64,000 nucleotides of DNA from Streptomyces sp. DH37. GTDB lineage: Bacteria; Actinomycetota; Actinomycetes; Streptomycetales; Streptomycetaceae. This document shows, piece after piece, positions 1 through 8,684 of this stretch; positions within the stretch are counted from its first letter, which is position 1, and every line of letters begins with the position of its first letter. The notes beneath the pieces are model-generated. The model searched no databases, was not told where the DNA came from, and worked only from the letters and a program-made list of their open reading frames with translations. The stretch covers positions 1-64,000 of the forward strand of contig NZ_JARVKV010000013.1 in NCBI RefSeq assembly GCF_029813835.1. The letters run 5' to 3'. The translations under genes were made by a program, and so were the position numbers.

Positions 1-190
1 CCCACCCACCTAACCCCCAACCACCACCCACCCACCGACCCCCAGCAACACCCACCCAGAAGAAGAACCCGCAAACCAACACCACCCACACCGACACCCA
101 CCCACCAACACCTCGACCGACACCCCCGAAACCCCCCACACCCCCAGACCTCAACCCCACCCGCACCACCACGCCCCAGCAACAGAGGGG
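1..190. other. C/A-rich low-complexity tract, no recognised gene
   Basis: The plus strand here is almost only C and A, made of short CCCACC/CCAACC/ACACCC-type units with very few G and T. One frame stays open from base 1 to a TAG at 217-219 and would give a Pro/Thr/His-rich tail, but with so few T and G a stop is unlikely in any frame, so this is weak evidence for a gene end. No promoter or ribosome binding site is clear. It could be a non-coding skewed tract or the 3' end of a Pro-rich gene running in from the left. Confidence 0.5.
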
Positions 191-262
191 CCGTGTCCTC
201 GGCGCGTCGTGGTCGTTAGGCCATTCGGGTGACAGTCGGTCCAGGTCTACGAGGGGGACGGC

Positions 263-871
263 GTGGATGTCAGGGATGTGCATCATGCCTACCGTCGGCG
301 TGTGGTTCTGCGGGGCGTTGACCTGCGGCTCCGAGCAGGCACACTGTGCGGGATCGTCGGGGAGAACGGCGCCGGCAAGTCGACGCTGCTGAAGGTCATA
401 TCCGGCGAATTACGGCCCACGCGCGGCACCGTCCGTCACAGCGGCCGGTTCGGCTACTGCCCGCAGCACGTGGTCCTCAACGACGCCCTGACCGTCCGGC
501 AGCACCTGACGTTCTTCCAGACGGCTTACCGCCTGGCCGATGTGCGGTATGCCGAGGAGCTCATGGAGGTTCTGGGCTTCACCGGATACGCCGACGAGCG
601 GGCCGGGGTGCTCAGCGGCGGCACGCGGCAGAAGCTGAACGTGACGCTGGCGCTCATGCACGATCCGCAGGTGCTGTTGCTGGACGAGCCGTATCAGGGA
701 TTCGACTGGGACACCTACCAGCGCTTCTGGGACCTGGCCGTGCGGCTGCGGGACGCGGGGCGTTCGGTCCTGGTCGTCTCTCACCTGGCGTATGACACCG
801 AACGCCTGGACGAGCTGTGGCGCCTGGACGGCGGGCTGCTCCGCCCGGACGAAGCGGGGGCCGCCGCGTGA
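263..871 (+). CDS. ABC transporter ATP-binding protein
   Basis: ATPase subunit of an ABC-2 type exporter. In order it shows a Walker A loop GENGAGKST (about residues 32-40), a Q-loop region, a signature LSGGTRQK and a Walker B VLLLDEP, followed by an H-loop in VVSHL. At 202 aa it is a minimal nucleotide-binding domain without a C-terminal extension. The GTG start is chosen because a purine-rich GAGGGGGA lies just before it. The stop overlaps the GTG of the next gene by 4 bp, so the permease is translationally coupled. The third gene of the operon is a prenyl-synthase fusion, which suggests (inference) that the pump exports a terpenoid or lipid made by it. Confidence 0.93.
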   Translation: MDVRDVHHAYRRRVVLRGVDLRLRAGTLCGIVGENGAGKSTLLKVISGELRPTRGTVRHSGRFGYCPQHVVLNDALTVRQHLTFFQTAYRLADVRYAEELMEVLGFTGYADERAGVLSGGTRQKLNVTLALMHDPQVLLLDEPYQGFDWDTYQRFWDLAVRLRDAGRSVLVVSHLAYDTERLDELWRLDGGLLRPDEAGAAA

Positions 872-1737
872 GGTTCCACCTGACCCACTTCGCCGTCGCC
901 ACCCGGTTCACGCTCATCGAGCACGGCCGCAACCGGTTCGCCATGATCCTGGTGATCCTGTTCGTCCCGGTGTGGACGACCCTGGCGTACCTGGCGATGC
1001 CCGACACCCCGGCCCGGATGCGTCTCCGCGCCACCGGGGAGACGCTGGCCCCGCACGGCAACGAACTGACCGAGATCAGTGGCGCGCTCAACGCCGTCAC
1101 ACTGATCACCGGTTTCATGATGTTCGCCGCCACGTTCTCCGGCAGCGGCTTCGACCGCAGACTGGCCATGGCCGGCTACCCCCGCGCCCATCTCGTCCTG
1201 GCCAAGGTCACCGCCCTGGCCCTGGTCTCGGCAGCGGTCGCCGCCTACGCCACCGCGGTCACCTGCCTGGCCTGGACACCCCGCCAGCCCCTCCTGCTCG
1301 CCGCCGCGCTGTTCTGCGCCGGACTCACCTACGGTGCGCTCGGCGTCGGCTTCGGCTCCCTGCTGCGCCGGGAAGTCGAGGGCATGTTCGCCATCGTGAT
1401 GACCAGCATCATCGACCTCGCGCTGCAGAACCCCATCAGCAGTTCCGGCGCCGACAACCCGCTCATACGCCACCTGCCCTCCTACGGGGCCATGCAGGCC
1501 AGCACAGCGGCCGGGTTCTCCACCACCCCCGTACCCGGCTACCTGGCCATCCAGCTCGCCTGGTTCGCGGCAGCCGCGCTGGTCGCGCTGGTGGGCTTCC
1601 GCCGCAGCACCCGCAGCTCCCTGCCGCCGACCACCCAGACCACGCTGCCCGGGCCGGGAAGCGGCAAGGACGGCCTTCCCACGCCGCTTCGGGCCGCCAC
1701 ACCATCGGCCGCGGCGTCCGACACGGAAGCACCCTGA
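868..1737 (+). CDS. ABC-2 type transporter permease
   Basis: Membrane subunit (289 aa) partnering the ATPase before it. About six hydrophobic segments are visible: one after the Arg-rich N terminus (AMILVILFVPVW), one at LNAVTLITGFMMF, one at LVSAAVAAYATAV, one at LLLAAALFCAGL, one at FAIVMTSIIDLAL and one at LAWFAAAALVALV. This is the usual ABC-2 topology. I chose the GTG at 868, inside the GTGA overlap with the ATPase, over an earlier in-frame ATG at 817 that would add a basic non-family stretch and a long overlap. The tail after the last helix is Pro/Thr-rich and probably disordered. Substrate unknown. Confidence 0.9.
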   Translation: MRFHLTHFAVATRFTLIEHGRNRFAMILVILFVPVWTTLAYLAMPDTPARMRLRATGETLAPHGNELTEISGALNAVTLITGFMMFAATFSGSGFDRRLAMAGYPRAHLVLAKVTALALVSAAVAAYATAVTCLAWTPRQPLLLAAALFCAGLTYGALGVGFGSLLRREVEGMFAIVMTSIIDLALQNPISSSGADNPLIRHLPSYGAMQASTAAGFSTTPVPGYLAIQLAWFAAAALVALVGFRRSTRSSLPPTTQTTLPGPGSGKDGLPTPLRAATPSAAASDTEAP

Positions 1738-1750
1738 GGTCCCGGTCCCC

Positions 1751-3598
1751 ATGCGCGCCCTGTCACAGTCCACGACGGAAGACCTCGACGTGGCCCCGCG
1801 AGCACGGCGGAGGCAACCCACCGCCCGGTCGCTCACCGGTGAAGATCCGGCCCTGCGGGCGGCGTACCGGCTCTGCCGGCGCACCACGCGACGGCACGAT
1901 CCCGCGATCCACGCCCTCATCCAGCTGATGCCGGCCGTGCTGCGTCCGGCCGGGTGGGCCCTGTGGGCGGCGGCGAACGCCCTGGACGACCTGGCCGACC
2001 AGCGGGATGCGGGACCGGCCGAGCGTGCGGCCCGCGTCGAAGCGTGGACGGAGGCCCTGCAACGCGACCTGGCGGCCGGCACGAGCACGGACCCGGTCCG
2101 GCACGCCCTGGTGGACACCGCCCTGCGATGGCGTCTGGACCTGTCCGGTCTGCGAGGCGCCATGGCCGGCACACGCGACGATGTCCGCGACCGGCGCTTC
2201 GCCGACTGGGCCGCGTGGCGGGCCTGGTGCAACGAGGGAATCGTGCCCTGGGTCGACCAGGTACGACACCTGTTCGAACAGGCCGGAGCTCCGATGACGT
2301 TGAGGCTGGACCAACGGGATGACTACGAGCGGTTCGTCAACGGTGCCCAGCTCACCGACATCCTCACCGACCTGGGCCCCGACCTCGCCCAAGGCCTCCT
2401 GCTCCTGCCGCAGGAGGCCCTGGACGCCTGCCCCGGCGCGGAGGACGACCTGCGGCAGGGGCGCTGGAGCCCGGCCGCAGCGGCGTTGATCGGCGCGATG
2501 ACCGACCAGGCTCGCCGATGGGTGACCAGGCCCGCGATGACCAGAGGCATGCACCCGGGCGCCGCCACCGTGCTCAACACGTCCGCCCGCCTGCTGCGCG
2601 CCCAACTGGATGCCGTCGAGGCGACCGGCCCCGCCCTGCTCGAACGCGCCCCGCACCCCTCCCTCGTGGCCCGCGCCCGCATCCTCGCCCCCGCCCGCGT
2701 CCGCTCGCGTCTGGCCTGGAGCCTGACGCCCCTGACCGTGCCCGGACCCCGACGGCCCGCGGTGGAGGCGAGCGGTCCGAGCCCGGCAGCCGGAGACACC
2801 GCCCTGCGGCCCCCGCCACCGCACCCTGACGGCGCCCGGCCCCCGCGGATCGCCGCCGACCGGATGCCCTCCCACGTGGCGATCATCATGGACGGCAACG
2901 GCCGCTGGGCCGAGCAGCGCGGCCTGCCCCGCTCCGAAGGCCACCGCGCCGGCGGCGCCGCCGCGCACGAGATGATCTACGGCGCCCTGGAGATCGGCCT
3001 GCGCCACCTGACCCTCTACGCGTTCTCCACCGAGAACTGGAAACGCGACACCGAGGAGATCGCCACGATCATGGAAGCGATCCGACGCGACCTCGACGAA
3101 GGCCCCATCCGTGATCTCGACGTACGTCAGCGCTGGTCCGGCCGTCCCGACAAACTGCCCGAAGAACTCGTCCAGGCTCTTGTGCGCGAGGAGCGCCGCA
3201 CCCGCGCCCGCACCGGACTGACCCTCACCGTGTGCTTCAACTACGGCGGCCGCGACGAGATCACCAGGGCCGCCGCAGCCCTCGCCCAGGCGGCCCGAGC
3301 AGGCGACGTGGCTCCCCATCTCATCGGTGAGGACGACTTCGCCCGCTACCTGCCCCACCCCGACATGCCGGACGTCGACCTGCTGTGGCGCACCGGCGAC
3401 GAACGGCGCACCTCCAACTTCCTTCCCTGGCAGGCCACCTACGCCGAGCTGTACTTCACCTCCGACTACTGGCCCGACGTCGACCGGCGCGACCTGTGGC
3501 GGGCCATCACCGAGTACGGCCGGCGCCAACGCCGGTACGGCGCCGCCCCCCTCACCTCCCCCCAGGAACCACCGAGCGCCCCGTCACGTCCGGTCTGA
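1751..3598 (+). CDS. Squalene/phytoene-synthase-like and cis-prenyltransferase fusion protein
   Basis: Single 615-aa protein with two prenyl-enzyme domains. Residues about 35-325 look like the squalene/phytoene synthase (head-to-head) family: first Asp-rich motif DDLAD at 79-83, and a second, QLTDILTDLGPDL, with Asp at 203, 207 and 211. After a Pro-rich linker (about 330-370), residues about 372-600 form a full undecaprenyl-diphosphate-synthase-type cis-prenyltransferase: HVAIIMDGNGRW with the Mg-binding Asp381, FSTENWKR, FNYGGRDE, and the RTGDERRTSNFLPW region. Both active sites look intact. The ATG lies 13 bp after the permease stop, with GAGG in front. Family knowledge: the two domains are normally separate enzymes. 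Inference: one domain could make a Z-prenyl diphosphate that the other condenses. The substrate, and whether both halves work, are unknown. Confidence 0.88.
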   Translation: MRALSQSTTEDLDVAPRARRRQPTARSLTGEDPALRAAYRLCRRTTRRHDPAIHALIQLMPAVLRPAGWALWAAANALDDLADQRDAGPAERAARVEAWTEALQRDLAAGTSTDPVRHALVDTALRWRLDLSGLRGAMAGTRDDVRDRRFADWAAWRAWCNEGIVPWVDQVRHLFEQAGAPMTLRLDQRDDYERFVNGAQLTDILTDLGPDLAQGLLLLPQEALDACPGAEDDLRQGRWSPAAAALIGAMTDQARRWVTRPAMTRGMHPGAATVLNTSARLLRAQLDAVEATGPALLERAPHPSLVARARILAPARVRSRLAWSLTPLTVPGPRRPAVEASGPSPAAGDTALRPPPPHPDGARPPRIAADRMPSHVAIIMDGNGRWAEQRGLPRSEGHRAGGAAAHEMIYGALEIGLRHLTLYAFSTENWKRDTEEIATIMEAIRRDLDEGPIRDLDVRQRWSGRPDKLPEELVQALVREERRTRARTGLTLTVCFNYGGRDEITRAAAALAQAARAGDVAPHLIGEDDFARYLPHPDMPDVDLLWRTGDERRTSNFLPWQATYAELYFTSDYWPDVDRRDLWRAITEYGRRQRRYGAAPLTSPQEPPSAPSRPV

Positions 3599-4108
3599 CC
3601 CCCCCGGGGGGGGGGACGGCGATTCGGGGCCCGGCAGGACGTCCACACCAGCCGGAGCCCCGAAGATCCGGCAGGAGTGCCGCAGCGGTCGAGGCCGATC
3701 GCGGTCTTCTGGCCGACCGGCGCATGGGGACTGGTTGAAGCGGGCCACCGCTGGTGGCGGCGGGTCGTCCGGCCCGCGGCGAGTCGGTGGGTGGGCTGCT
3801 CCGGACAGAGGGTGCGCCGCAGCAGGCCGCGCCGCGCTTCGCGGGTGTCGGGGGAGAGGCCGAGACCCGTGGTGCGCGGGGTTCGGTTCTCCTGTCCGGA
3901 CAGTGCGTGAACGGCGGCCGGAGCGACAACGAGCCGGCCGAGCGGCGTCCTTGCCCGACCGAGCCGCTCGTCAGGGGATCGGAAGGGATGGACCTCGCGG
4001 GACGCATCGAGGTCGCCGGCCAGGCCGCCCACAGCGTCCTCGGGTGTTTGCAGGACGCCGTCTAGACTCGCTTCACGGCGCCCGGCGGATCGAAGGGAAC
4101 ACGTTTCT
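3599..4108. other. Intergenic region, no supported gene
   Basis: About 510 bp between the fusion gene and the GH43 gene. It starts with a C-run/G-run directly after the stop codon (3600-3615), which can fold back and may end transcription. Open frames on both strands have compositions typical of GC-rich DNA and no convincing start. The last 40 bp should hold the GH43 leader. Confidence 0.5.
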
Positions 4109-5644
4109 GTGCATACCTACGACAACCCTGTGATCAGCGGGTTCCACCCCGATCCGAGCGTGTGCCGGGTCGGTGACGACTACTACCTGGTGTGCTCCAG
4201 CTTCGAGTACTTCCCCGGACTGCCGCTCTTCCACAGCAAGGATCTCGTGCACTGGGAGCACATCGGCAACGTGCTCGACCGGCCCGGGCAACTGCCGCTG
4301 CCCCTGCCCGGCGCCAAGGCGTCCGGCGGTCTCTACGCCCCCACGATCCGCCACCACGACGGCCGTTACTGGGTCGTCAACACCAATGTCGACGGCGGCG
4401 GCAACTTCATCGTCTCGGCCGAGCGGCCCGAAGGGCCGTGGAGCGACCCGGTGTGGATCGACCTGTCCGGGATCGACCCCGATCTGGCGTGGGAGGAGGA
4501 CGGCACCTGCTGGTGCGCCTTCTCCGGGCCTGAGGGCGGCATCAACATGGCCAGGATCGACCCGGTCAAGGGTGAGGTGCTGGAGGGGCCTTTCGCCACG
4601 TGGTCGGGCAGCGGCCTCAAGTACCCCGAAGCACCGCACCTCTACCGCATCGGCGACTGGTGGTACCTGCTGATCGCGGAAGGCGGCACGGAGCGCGGCC
4701 ACAGCGTGTCCATCGCCCGCGGCCGCTCGCCGCGCGGTCCTTGGGAGGGCGCGCCCGCCAACCCCCTGCTGTCCCACAGCGGTACCGCCCGCTCCATCCA
4801 GAACGTCGGCCACGCCGACCTGGTGGAGGCTCCCGACGGGAGCTGGTGGATGGTGCTGCTCGGCGTCCGCCCCCGCGGTTTCACGCCCGACGTGCACGTG
4901 CTCGGCCGTGAGACGTTCCTGACTCCTGTGGAGTGGGACGAGGACGGCTGGCCCGTCGTCGCACCCGTTGCCGAGAGCCACGCGGTCCCGGGCGGTGCCT
5001 GGCATCCCGTTCCGGCCCTGCCCGCCCGTGACGACTTCGACGAGTCCGCTCTCGCGCCGCACTGGGTCTCGCCGTTCGCCCGCCCGGAGGGCTCCTGGTC
5101 GCTCACCGGGCGCCCTGGCTGGCTGCTCCTCAACGCCACCGGCCCCACCCTCGATCGCCCCGGGTACACCTTCGTCGGCCGCCGCCAGCAGCACCACGAC
5201 TGCCGTTTCACCGCTGCGATCGACCCGGGCGCGGGGCGCGGCGGCCTCTGTGTGCGCCTGGACGAGGCCCACCACTACGAGCTGGAGGTCGGGAACGGGG
5301 AGGCCGGCGTCGTCGCCCGGATCGGTCCGCTGCGCCAGACCGTGGCCGCCCGGCCGGTTCCGGCCGGGCCGCTGACCCTCACCGTGACGATCCGGACGTC
5401 CGACCTCGTGCCCGCGTCGCCCGAACTCACCGACGGCGGCACCACGGGCCCTGACACCGTCGCCTTCTGGCTCGGCGATCCCGGTGCCCCGGACGCCCGG
5501 CCGCTCGCCGAACTGGACGGACGCTACCTGTCCACCGAGGTCGCCGGCGGCTTCACCGGCCGTGTGATCGGTATGTACGCCACCGAGGGCACGGTCGCCT
5601 TCGACTGGTTCGAGTACGCCCCGGTCCGGGCGCCCTCCGCGTGA
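4109..5644 (+). CDS. Glycoside hydrolase family 43 beta-xylosidase
   Basis: Predicted cytoplasmic exo-acting beta-xylosidase (possibly with arabinofuranosidase activity) releasing xylose from imported xylo-oligosaccharides. The N-terminal half is a five-bladed propeller opening with NPVISGFHPDPSV, which carries the catalytic base Asp15; KYPEAPHLY holds the likely general acid Glu. The C-terminal half (about 310-505) is the beta-sandwich usual for the XynB type. Length (511 aa) fits the family and no signal peptide is visible. The GTG start at 4109 gives the family N terminus; GAAGGGAA lies upstream with rather long spacing. The gene stands alone, followed by a strong hairpin and a LacI gene, and belongs functionally with the GH51/GH39/importer genes at 6.9-15.6 kb. 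Confidence 0.93.
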   Translation: MHTYDNPVISGFHPDPSVCRVGDDYYLVCSSFEYFPGLPLFHSKDLVHWEHIGNVLDRPGQLPLPLPGAKASGGLYAPTIRHHDGRYWVVNTNVDGGGNFIVSAERPEGPWSDPVWIDLSGIDPDLAWEEDGTCWCAFSGPEGGINMARIDPVKGEVLEGPFATWSGSGLKYPEAPHLYRIGDWWYLLIAEGGTERGHSVSIARGRSPRGPWEGAPANPLLSHSGTARSIQNVGHADLVEAPDGSWWMVLLGVRPRGFTPDVHVLGRETFLTPVEWDEDGWPVVAPVAESHAVPGGAWHPVPALPARDDFDESALAPHWVSPFARPEGSWSLTGRPGWLLLNATGPTLDRPGYTFVGRRQQHHDCRFTAAIDPGAGRGGLCVRLDEAHHYELEVGNGEAGVVARIGPLRQTVAARPVPAGPLTLTVTIRTSDLVPASPELTDGGTTGPDTVAFWLGDPGAPDARPLAELDGRYLSTEVAGGFTGRVIGMYATEGTVAFDWFEYAPVRAPSA

Positions 5645-5652
5645 CGCTCGAC

Positions 5653-5684
5653 GTGCGGCACCCGCGTCCGTGCGGGTGCCGCAC
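5653..5684 (+). terminator. Hairpin terminator after the GH43 gene
   Basis: A perfect 13-bp inverted repeat (5653-5665 with 5672-5684, stem starting GTGCGGCACCCGC) with a 6-nt loop lies 9 bp after the GH43 stop. There is no T-tract, as is usual for Streptomyces terminators. Confidence 0.75.
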
Positions 5685-5802
5685 ACGGCACGCCGCGAGG
5701 CCGCGCCCTCGGGGGCCGTGGCCGGCGATGTCGGCCCGGGGGCGCAGGCGGCGGTACCGGCCCGGCCTCCTGTACGGCTTCCTCGCCGGTTAATCTGTCC
5801 CC

Positions 5803-6861
5803 ATGCCCCCTCGCCCCGCCGGATCGCGCCCCACCCTGTCCTTGGTGGCCAAAACCGCTGGTACGAGCGTGCCCACCGTGTCCAAGGTGCTGCGGGGCGG
5901 GACCGACGTCTCGGCCGAGACGCGCGCGAAGGTCATGGAAGCCGTGCAGGCCGTCGGCTACACCCGCCGGGCCGGGTCCAAGAGCGAAAGCGTGCGGGAC
6001 GAGAGCGGCTTGTCCAACGTGCTCGACCTCGTGGTCACCCACTTCGAGGGGTCATGGGCGAACCTGCTGATAGCCGGAGTCGGGCGAGAGGCGGCGGCAG
6101 CGGGGCTCGATGTCGTGCTGACGCTCGCCGAGCCGCACGGTGACTGGGTGTCGCGGGTCTTGAGAAGGCGCGCCGTCGGCACGATCGGGGCGCTGATCGA
6201 TCCCGCCTCGCGGGAGTTCAACGCGCTCTGTGCCGCGGGCGTCCCCGTGGTGCTGATCGACCCGATGAGCACACCGCCGTCAGGGGTGGCGAGCATCGGT
6301 GTGGCGAACTGGGACGGCGGCCGTATGGCCGCTGAGCACCTCCTGTCTCTTGGCCACGTGCGGATGGGGGTCGTCGCCGGCCATGCCCGCCATCTCTTCA
6401 GCCGGGCGCGCGTCGACGGTTTCCGCGCGGCAGCCGACACGGCGACCGCCGGCAGTGCCACGGTATCCGTGACCTATGGCGGGTGGAATCGCGCCAAGGC
6501 GACGACCGCCACCCACACCCTGCTCGACAGCGACCCGGGGATCACGGGAATCTTCGCCTGTGCGGACTCCATGGCACTCGGTATCTACGACGCGCTGGAC
6601 GCTCGGGGCCTGCGGGTTCCCGAGGACGTCAGCGTCATCGGATTCGACGACCTGCCCGAGGCGCAGTACATCACCCCTGGTCTGACGACCATCAGACAGC
6701 CCAGTACCGAGCTGGGTGCCGCAGCGGTCAAGCTCCTGATCGAGCTCTCCCGGGGCGAAGACGGCGGCGCCCGGTCCCCCGCCCGCATGGAGCTGGCCAC
6801 CGGGCTGGTCGTCCGTGCTTCCACCGGGCCCGCCTCGGCAACCGCGGGGCCACGCCGATGA
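5803..6861 (+). CDS. LacI-family transcriptional regulator
   Basis: Sugar-responsive repressor (352 aa). The N-terminal helix-turn-helix is clear at about residues 10-58 (SLVAKTAGTSVPTVSKVLRG, ending in the hinge-helix region YTRRAG). The rest is a periplasmic-binding-protein-like sensor domain with the family phrases GMVAGH-like VVAGH, GIFACADSMALGIYDAL and VSVIGFDDLPEA. It runs convergent to the hydrolase/GH51/importer operon. A perfect palindrome with a TTTGCGCAAA centre stands in front of that operon (13567-13588) and is the likely target. Inference: xylo- or arabino-oligosaccharides or their monomers relieve repression. Confidence 0.92.
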   Translation: MPPRPAGSRPTLSLVAKTAGTSVPTVSKVLRGGTDVSAETRAKVMEAVQAVGYTRRAGSKSESVRDESGLSNVLDLVVTHFEGSWANLLIAGVGREAAAAGLDVVLTLAEPHGDWVSRVLRRRAVGTIGALIDPASREFNALCAAGVPVVLIDPMSTPPSGVASIGVANWDGGRMAAEHLLSLGHVRMGVVAGHARHLFSRARVDGFRAAADTATAGSATVSVTYGGWNRAKATTATHTLLDSDPGITGIFACADSMALGIYDALDARGLRVPEDVSVIGFDDLPEAQYITPGLTTIRQPSTELGAAAVKLLIELSRGEDGGARSPARMELATGLVVRASTGPASATAGPRR

Positions 6862-6887
6862 CGCCGGCGGGCGTGTCCCGGCCGGTC

Positions 6888-8684
6888 TCATCGCGGCGCT
6901 GTCGTCGCGACCTGCAGGATGAGGCGGCTCGGATGGGCAGCGCCATGACGGATCGTGTATTCCGCCACGGTGGGCGCCTCGACCGACCCGGCCGTCTGGA
7001 AGACATTGCATCCGATGTCCCAGCGGGGTGACGAACTCGGTGCGACGTCGACTCGCACCCGATGCCCCGGCAGGAAGGTGTGTGCCGTCGACCAGAGGTC
7101 CACGACGAACTCCTGCTCCTGATCCGGCTCGATCGACCGCCTGTCGCCGCGACCCGTGATCGGGTCGACGGACCGCGCCGACCCCCGCTGCACACCGTCG
7201 GTGATGACGAGGCTGCTGCCGTCCGGGTGTTCGTCGCACAGCCGCACGACCACATCCGCGTCCGTTCCCGTGGTCGCGAGGTGGACGACGGCGCGAACCG
7301 CGCCCATCACCGTGAGTTCCCCGGCGAGCGGCACGGTGCGCCACGAGACCACGTCCTGCCGCGCCTCGATCGCCGCCTGGTCGGCAGGCCCCGCCTCGAA
7401 CGGCGCGAAGAGGAGCACCGCACCGCCGCACGTCGGCACCGGGGACGCTGGATCGCTGGTCAGCCGCCGTTCACCGCTCCCGGCCGGCTCGGCAGCAAGC
7501 ACTCCCCTGGCGCCCAGGTACAGCTCGAGCGTCCGCGTGTCGCGCGGAGGGAACTCGTCCAACTCGATCCACCGGTTCGAGCCCATCAGGAACACGCGCA
7601 CCGGCGGCGTGTCCGCCGTGCCTGCGCGGAGGGTGGCGTCGAACCACCGCGCGTGCTGTGCGGTGAGGTCCCCGCTGCCGCCGAGGTCGTCGGCGGACGC
7701 GCCCGGTCCGAAGTCCACGTCGGCGATCCGGCCGGACATGTCGTCATGCGACCAGGGGCCGACGAGAAGGTGGGGCATCGGCCCGCCGGTGTCCTTCGCG
7801 CGGTGCAGCAGACGCCGGTAGACCTCCAGGGTCGACCCGAGGAAGACGTCGAACCACCCGCCCACCAGGAAGACCGGGACGTCGATCGCGTCGATCCGGT
7901 CGACGATCTTCCCGGCGCGGTGATGTGCCGACCCGAGCGGCTCCCGCAGCCGGTCCAGGCCCCACACGACGATCGCCTCGGCGTCCGGGGCGGCACGCAG
8001 AGCGCCGGCCCGGAACGCTTTCCGGGTCGCGATCGCCCGCTCGGTCGCCTCCCACCGCTTCCGCTCGGCCTCCCGCTCGCGGGCGGAGTCGATGCGCGCG
8101 ATCAGATCAGGGGCGATCGCGTAGTGCGTCCACGCAAGGGTGCTTCCGATCTCCGGCACCCCGCCGCGGAACCGGAAGCCGTCGAGCGCCGACATCGCCG
8201 GCGTCATGGCGGGAGCGATCGCCCGCAGAGCCGGAGCGCCTCCCAGAAGAGCGCTGAACTGGGTGTCCGAGGCGTAGGACGCGCCCCACATCCCGACGGC
8301 GCCGGTGCATTCGGGAAGCGCCGCGAGCCAGGCCACGGTGTCGGCGCCGTCGGCCACCTCCTGCGCGCAGGGGTCGAAGACGCCCTCGGAGCCGAAGCGC
8401 CCCCGCACGTCCTGGAGCGCGACGAGGTAGCCGGCGGCGACAAGACGCCCGACGTCGAGCATCCCGTCATGTTCGTCACGGGTCGCGTCATAGGGGTGAC
8501 GCGTCAGCAGGGCCGGCCACGGCCCGGTCCCGTGCGGAACCAGCAGGACGGTCCGAAGCCGTGTTCCATCGCGCAACGTGCAGGTCACCTCGCGGCGCTC
8601 GGCAATCGGGGCCGGCGGTTCACGGACCGGATCGCCGCGCCGGAGGCGAGCCGGCTCCTGACCGGGTTCCGTGTCGTCGCTCAT
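6888..8684 (-). CDS. CocE/NonD-type alpha/beta hydrolase (X-Pro dipeptidyl-peptidase family)
   Basis: Serine hydrolase of 598 aa with the family layout: alpha/beta-hydrolase core with a nucleophile Ser in GMWGASYASDTQF, a helical cap, a His in PWSHDDMSG, and a C-terminal jelly-roll domain (from about residue 380, with FLMGSNRWIELDEFPP). The ATG overlaps the GH51 stop by 4 bp (ATGA), so it is the last gene of the importer/GH51 operon. Members of this family cleave acyl esters or X-Pro peptides. In a plant-polysaccharide operon, removal of acyl decorations such as acetyl or feruloyl groups is a reasonable guess, but nothing in the sequence proves the substrate. No signal peptide is seen. Confidence 0.87.
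   Translation of the reverse strand: MSDDTEPGQEPARLRRGDPVREPPAPIAERREVTCTLRDGTRLRTVLLVPHGTGPWPALLTRHPYDATRDEHDGMLDVGRLVAAGYLVALQDVRGRFGSEGVFDPCAQEVADGADTVAWLAALPECTGAVGMWGASYASDTQFSALLGGAPALRAIAPAMTPAMSALDGFRFRGGVPEIGSTLAWTHYAIAPDLIARIDSAREREAERKRWEATERAIATRKAFRAGALRAAPDAEAIVVWGLDRLREPLGSAHHRAGKIVDRIDAIDVPVFLVGGWFDVFLGSTLEVYRRLLHRAKDTGGPMPHLLVGPWSHDDMSGRIADVDFGPGASADDLGGSGDLTAQHARWFDATLRAGTADTPPVRVFLMGSNRWIELDEFPPRDTRTLELYLGARGVLAAEPAGSGERRLTSDPASPVPTCGGAVLLFAPFEAGPADQAAIEARQDVVSWRTVPLAGELTVMGAVRAVVHLATTGTDADVVVRLCDEHPDGSSLVITDGVQRGSARSVDPITGRGDRRSIEPDQEQEFVVDLWSTAHTFLPGHRVRVDVAPSSSPRWDIGCNVFQTAGSVEAPTVAEYTIRHGAAHPSRLILQVATTAPR

Noticed and set aside
3552..4007. Minus-strand open frame in the gap before GH43
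   Set aside because: Composition is Arg/Pro/Ser-rich with no start signal or motif.
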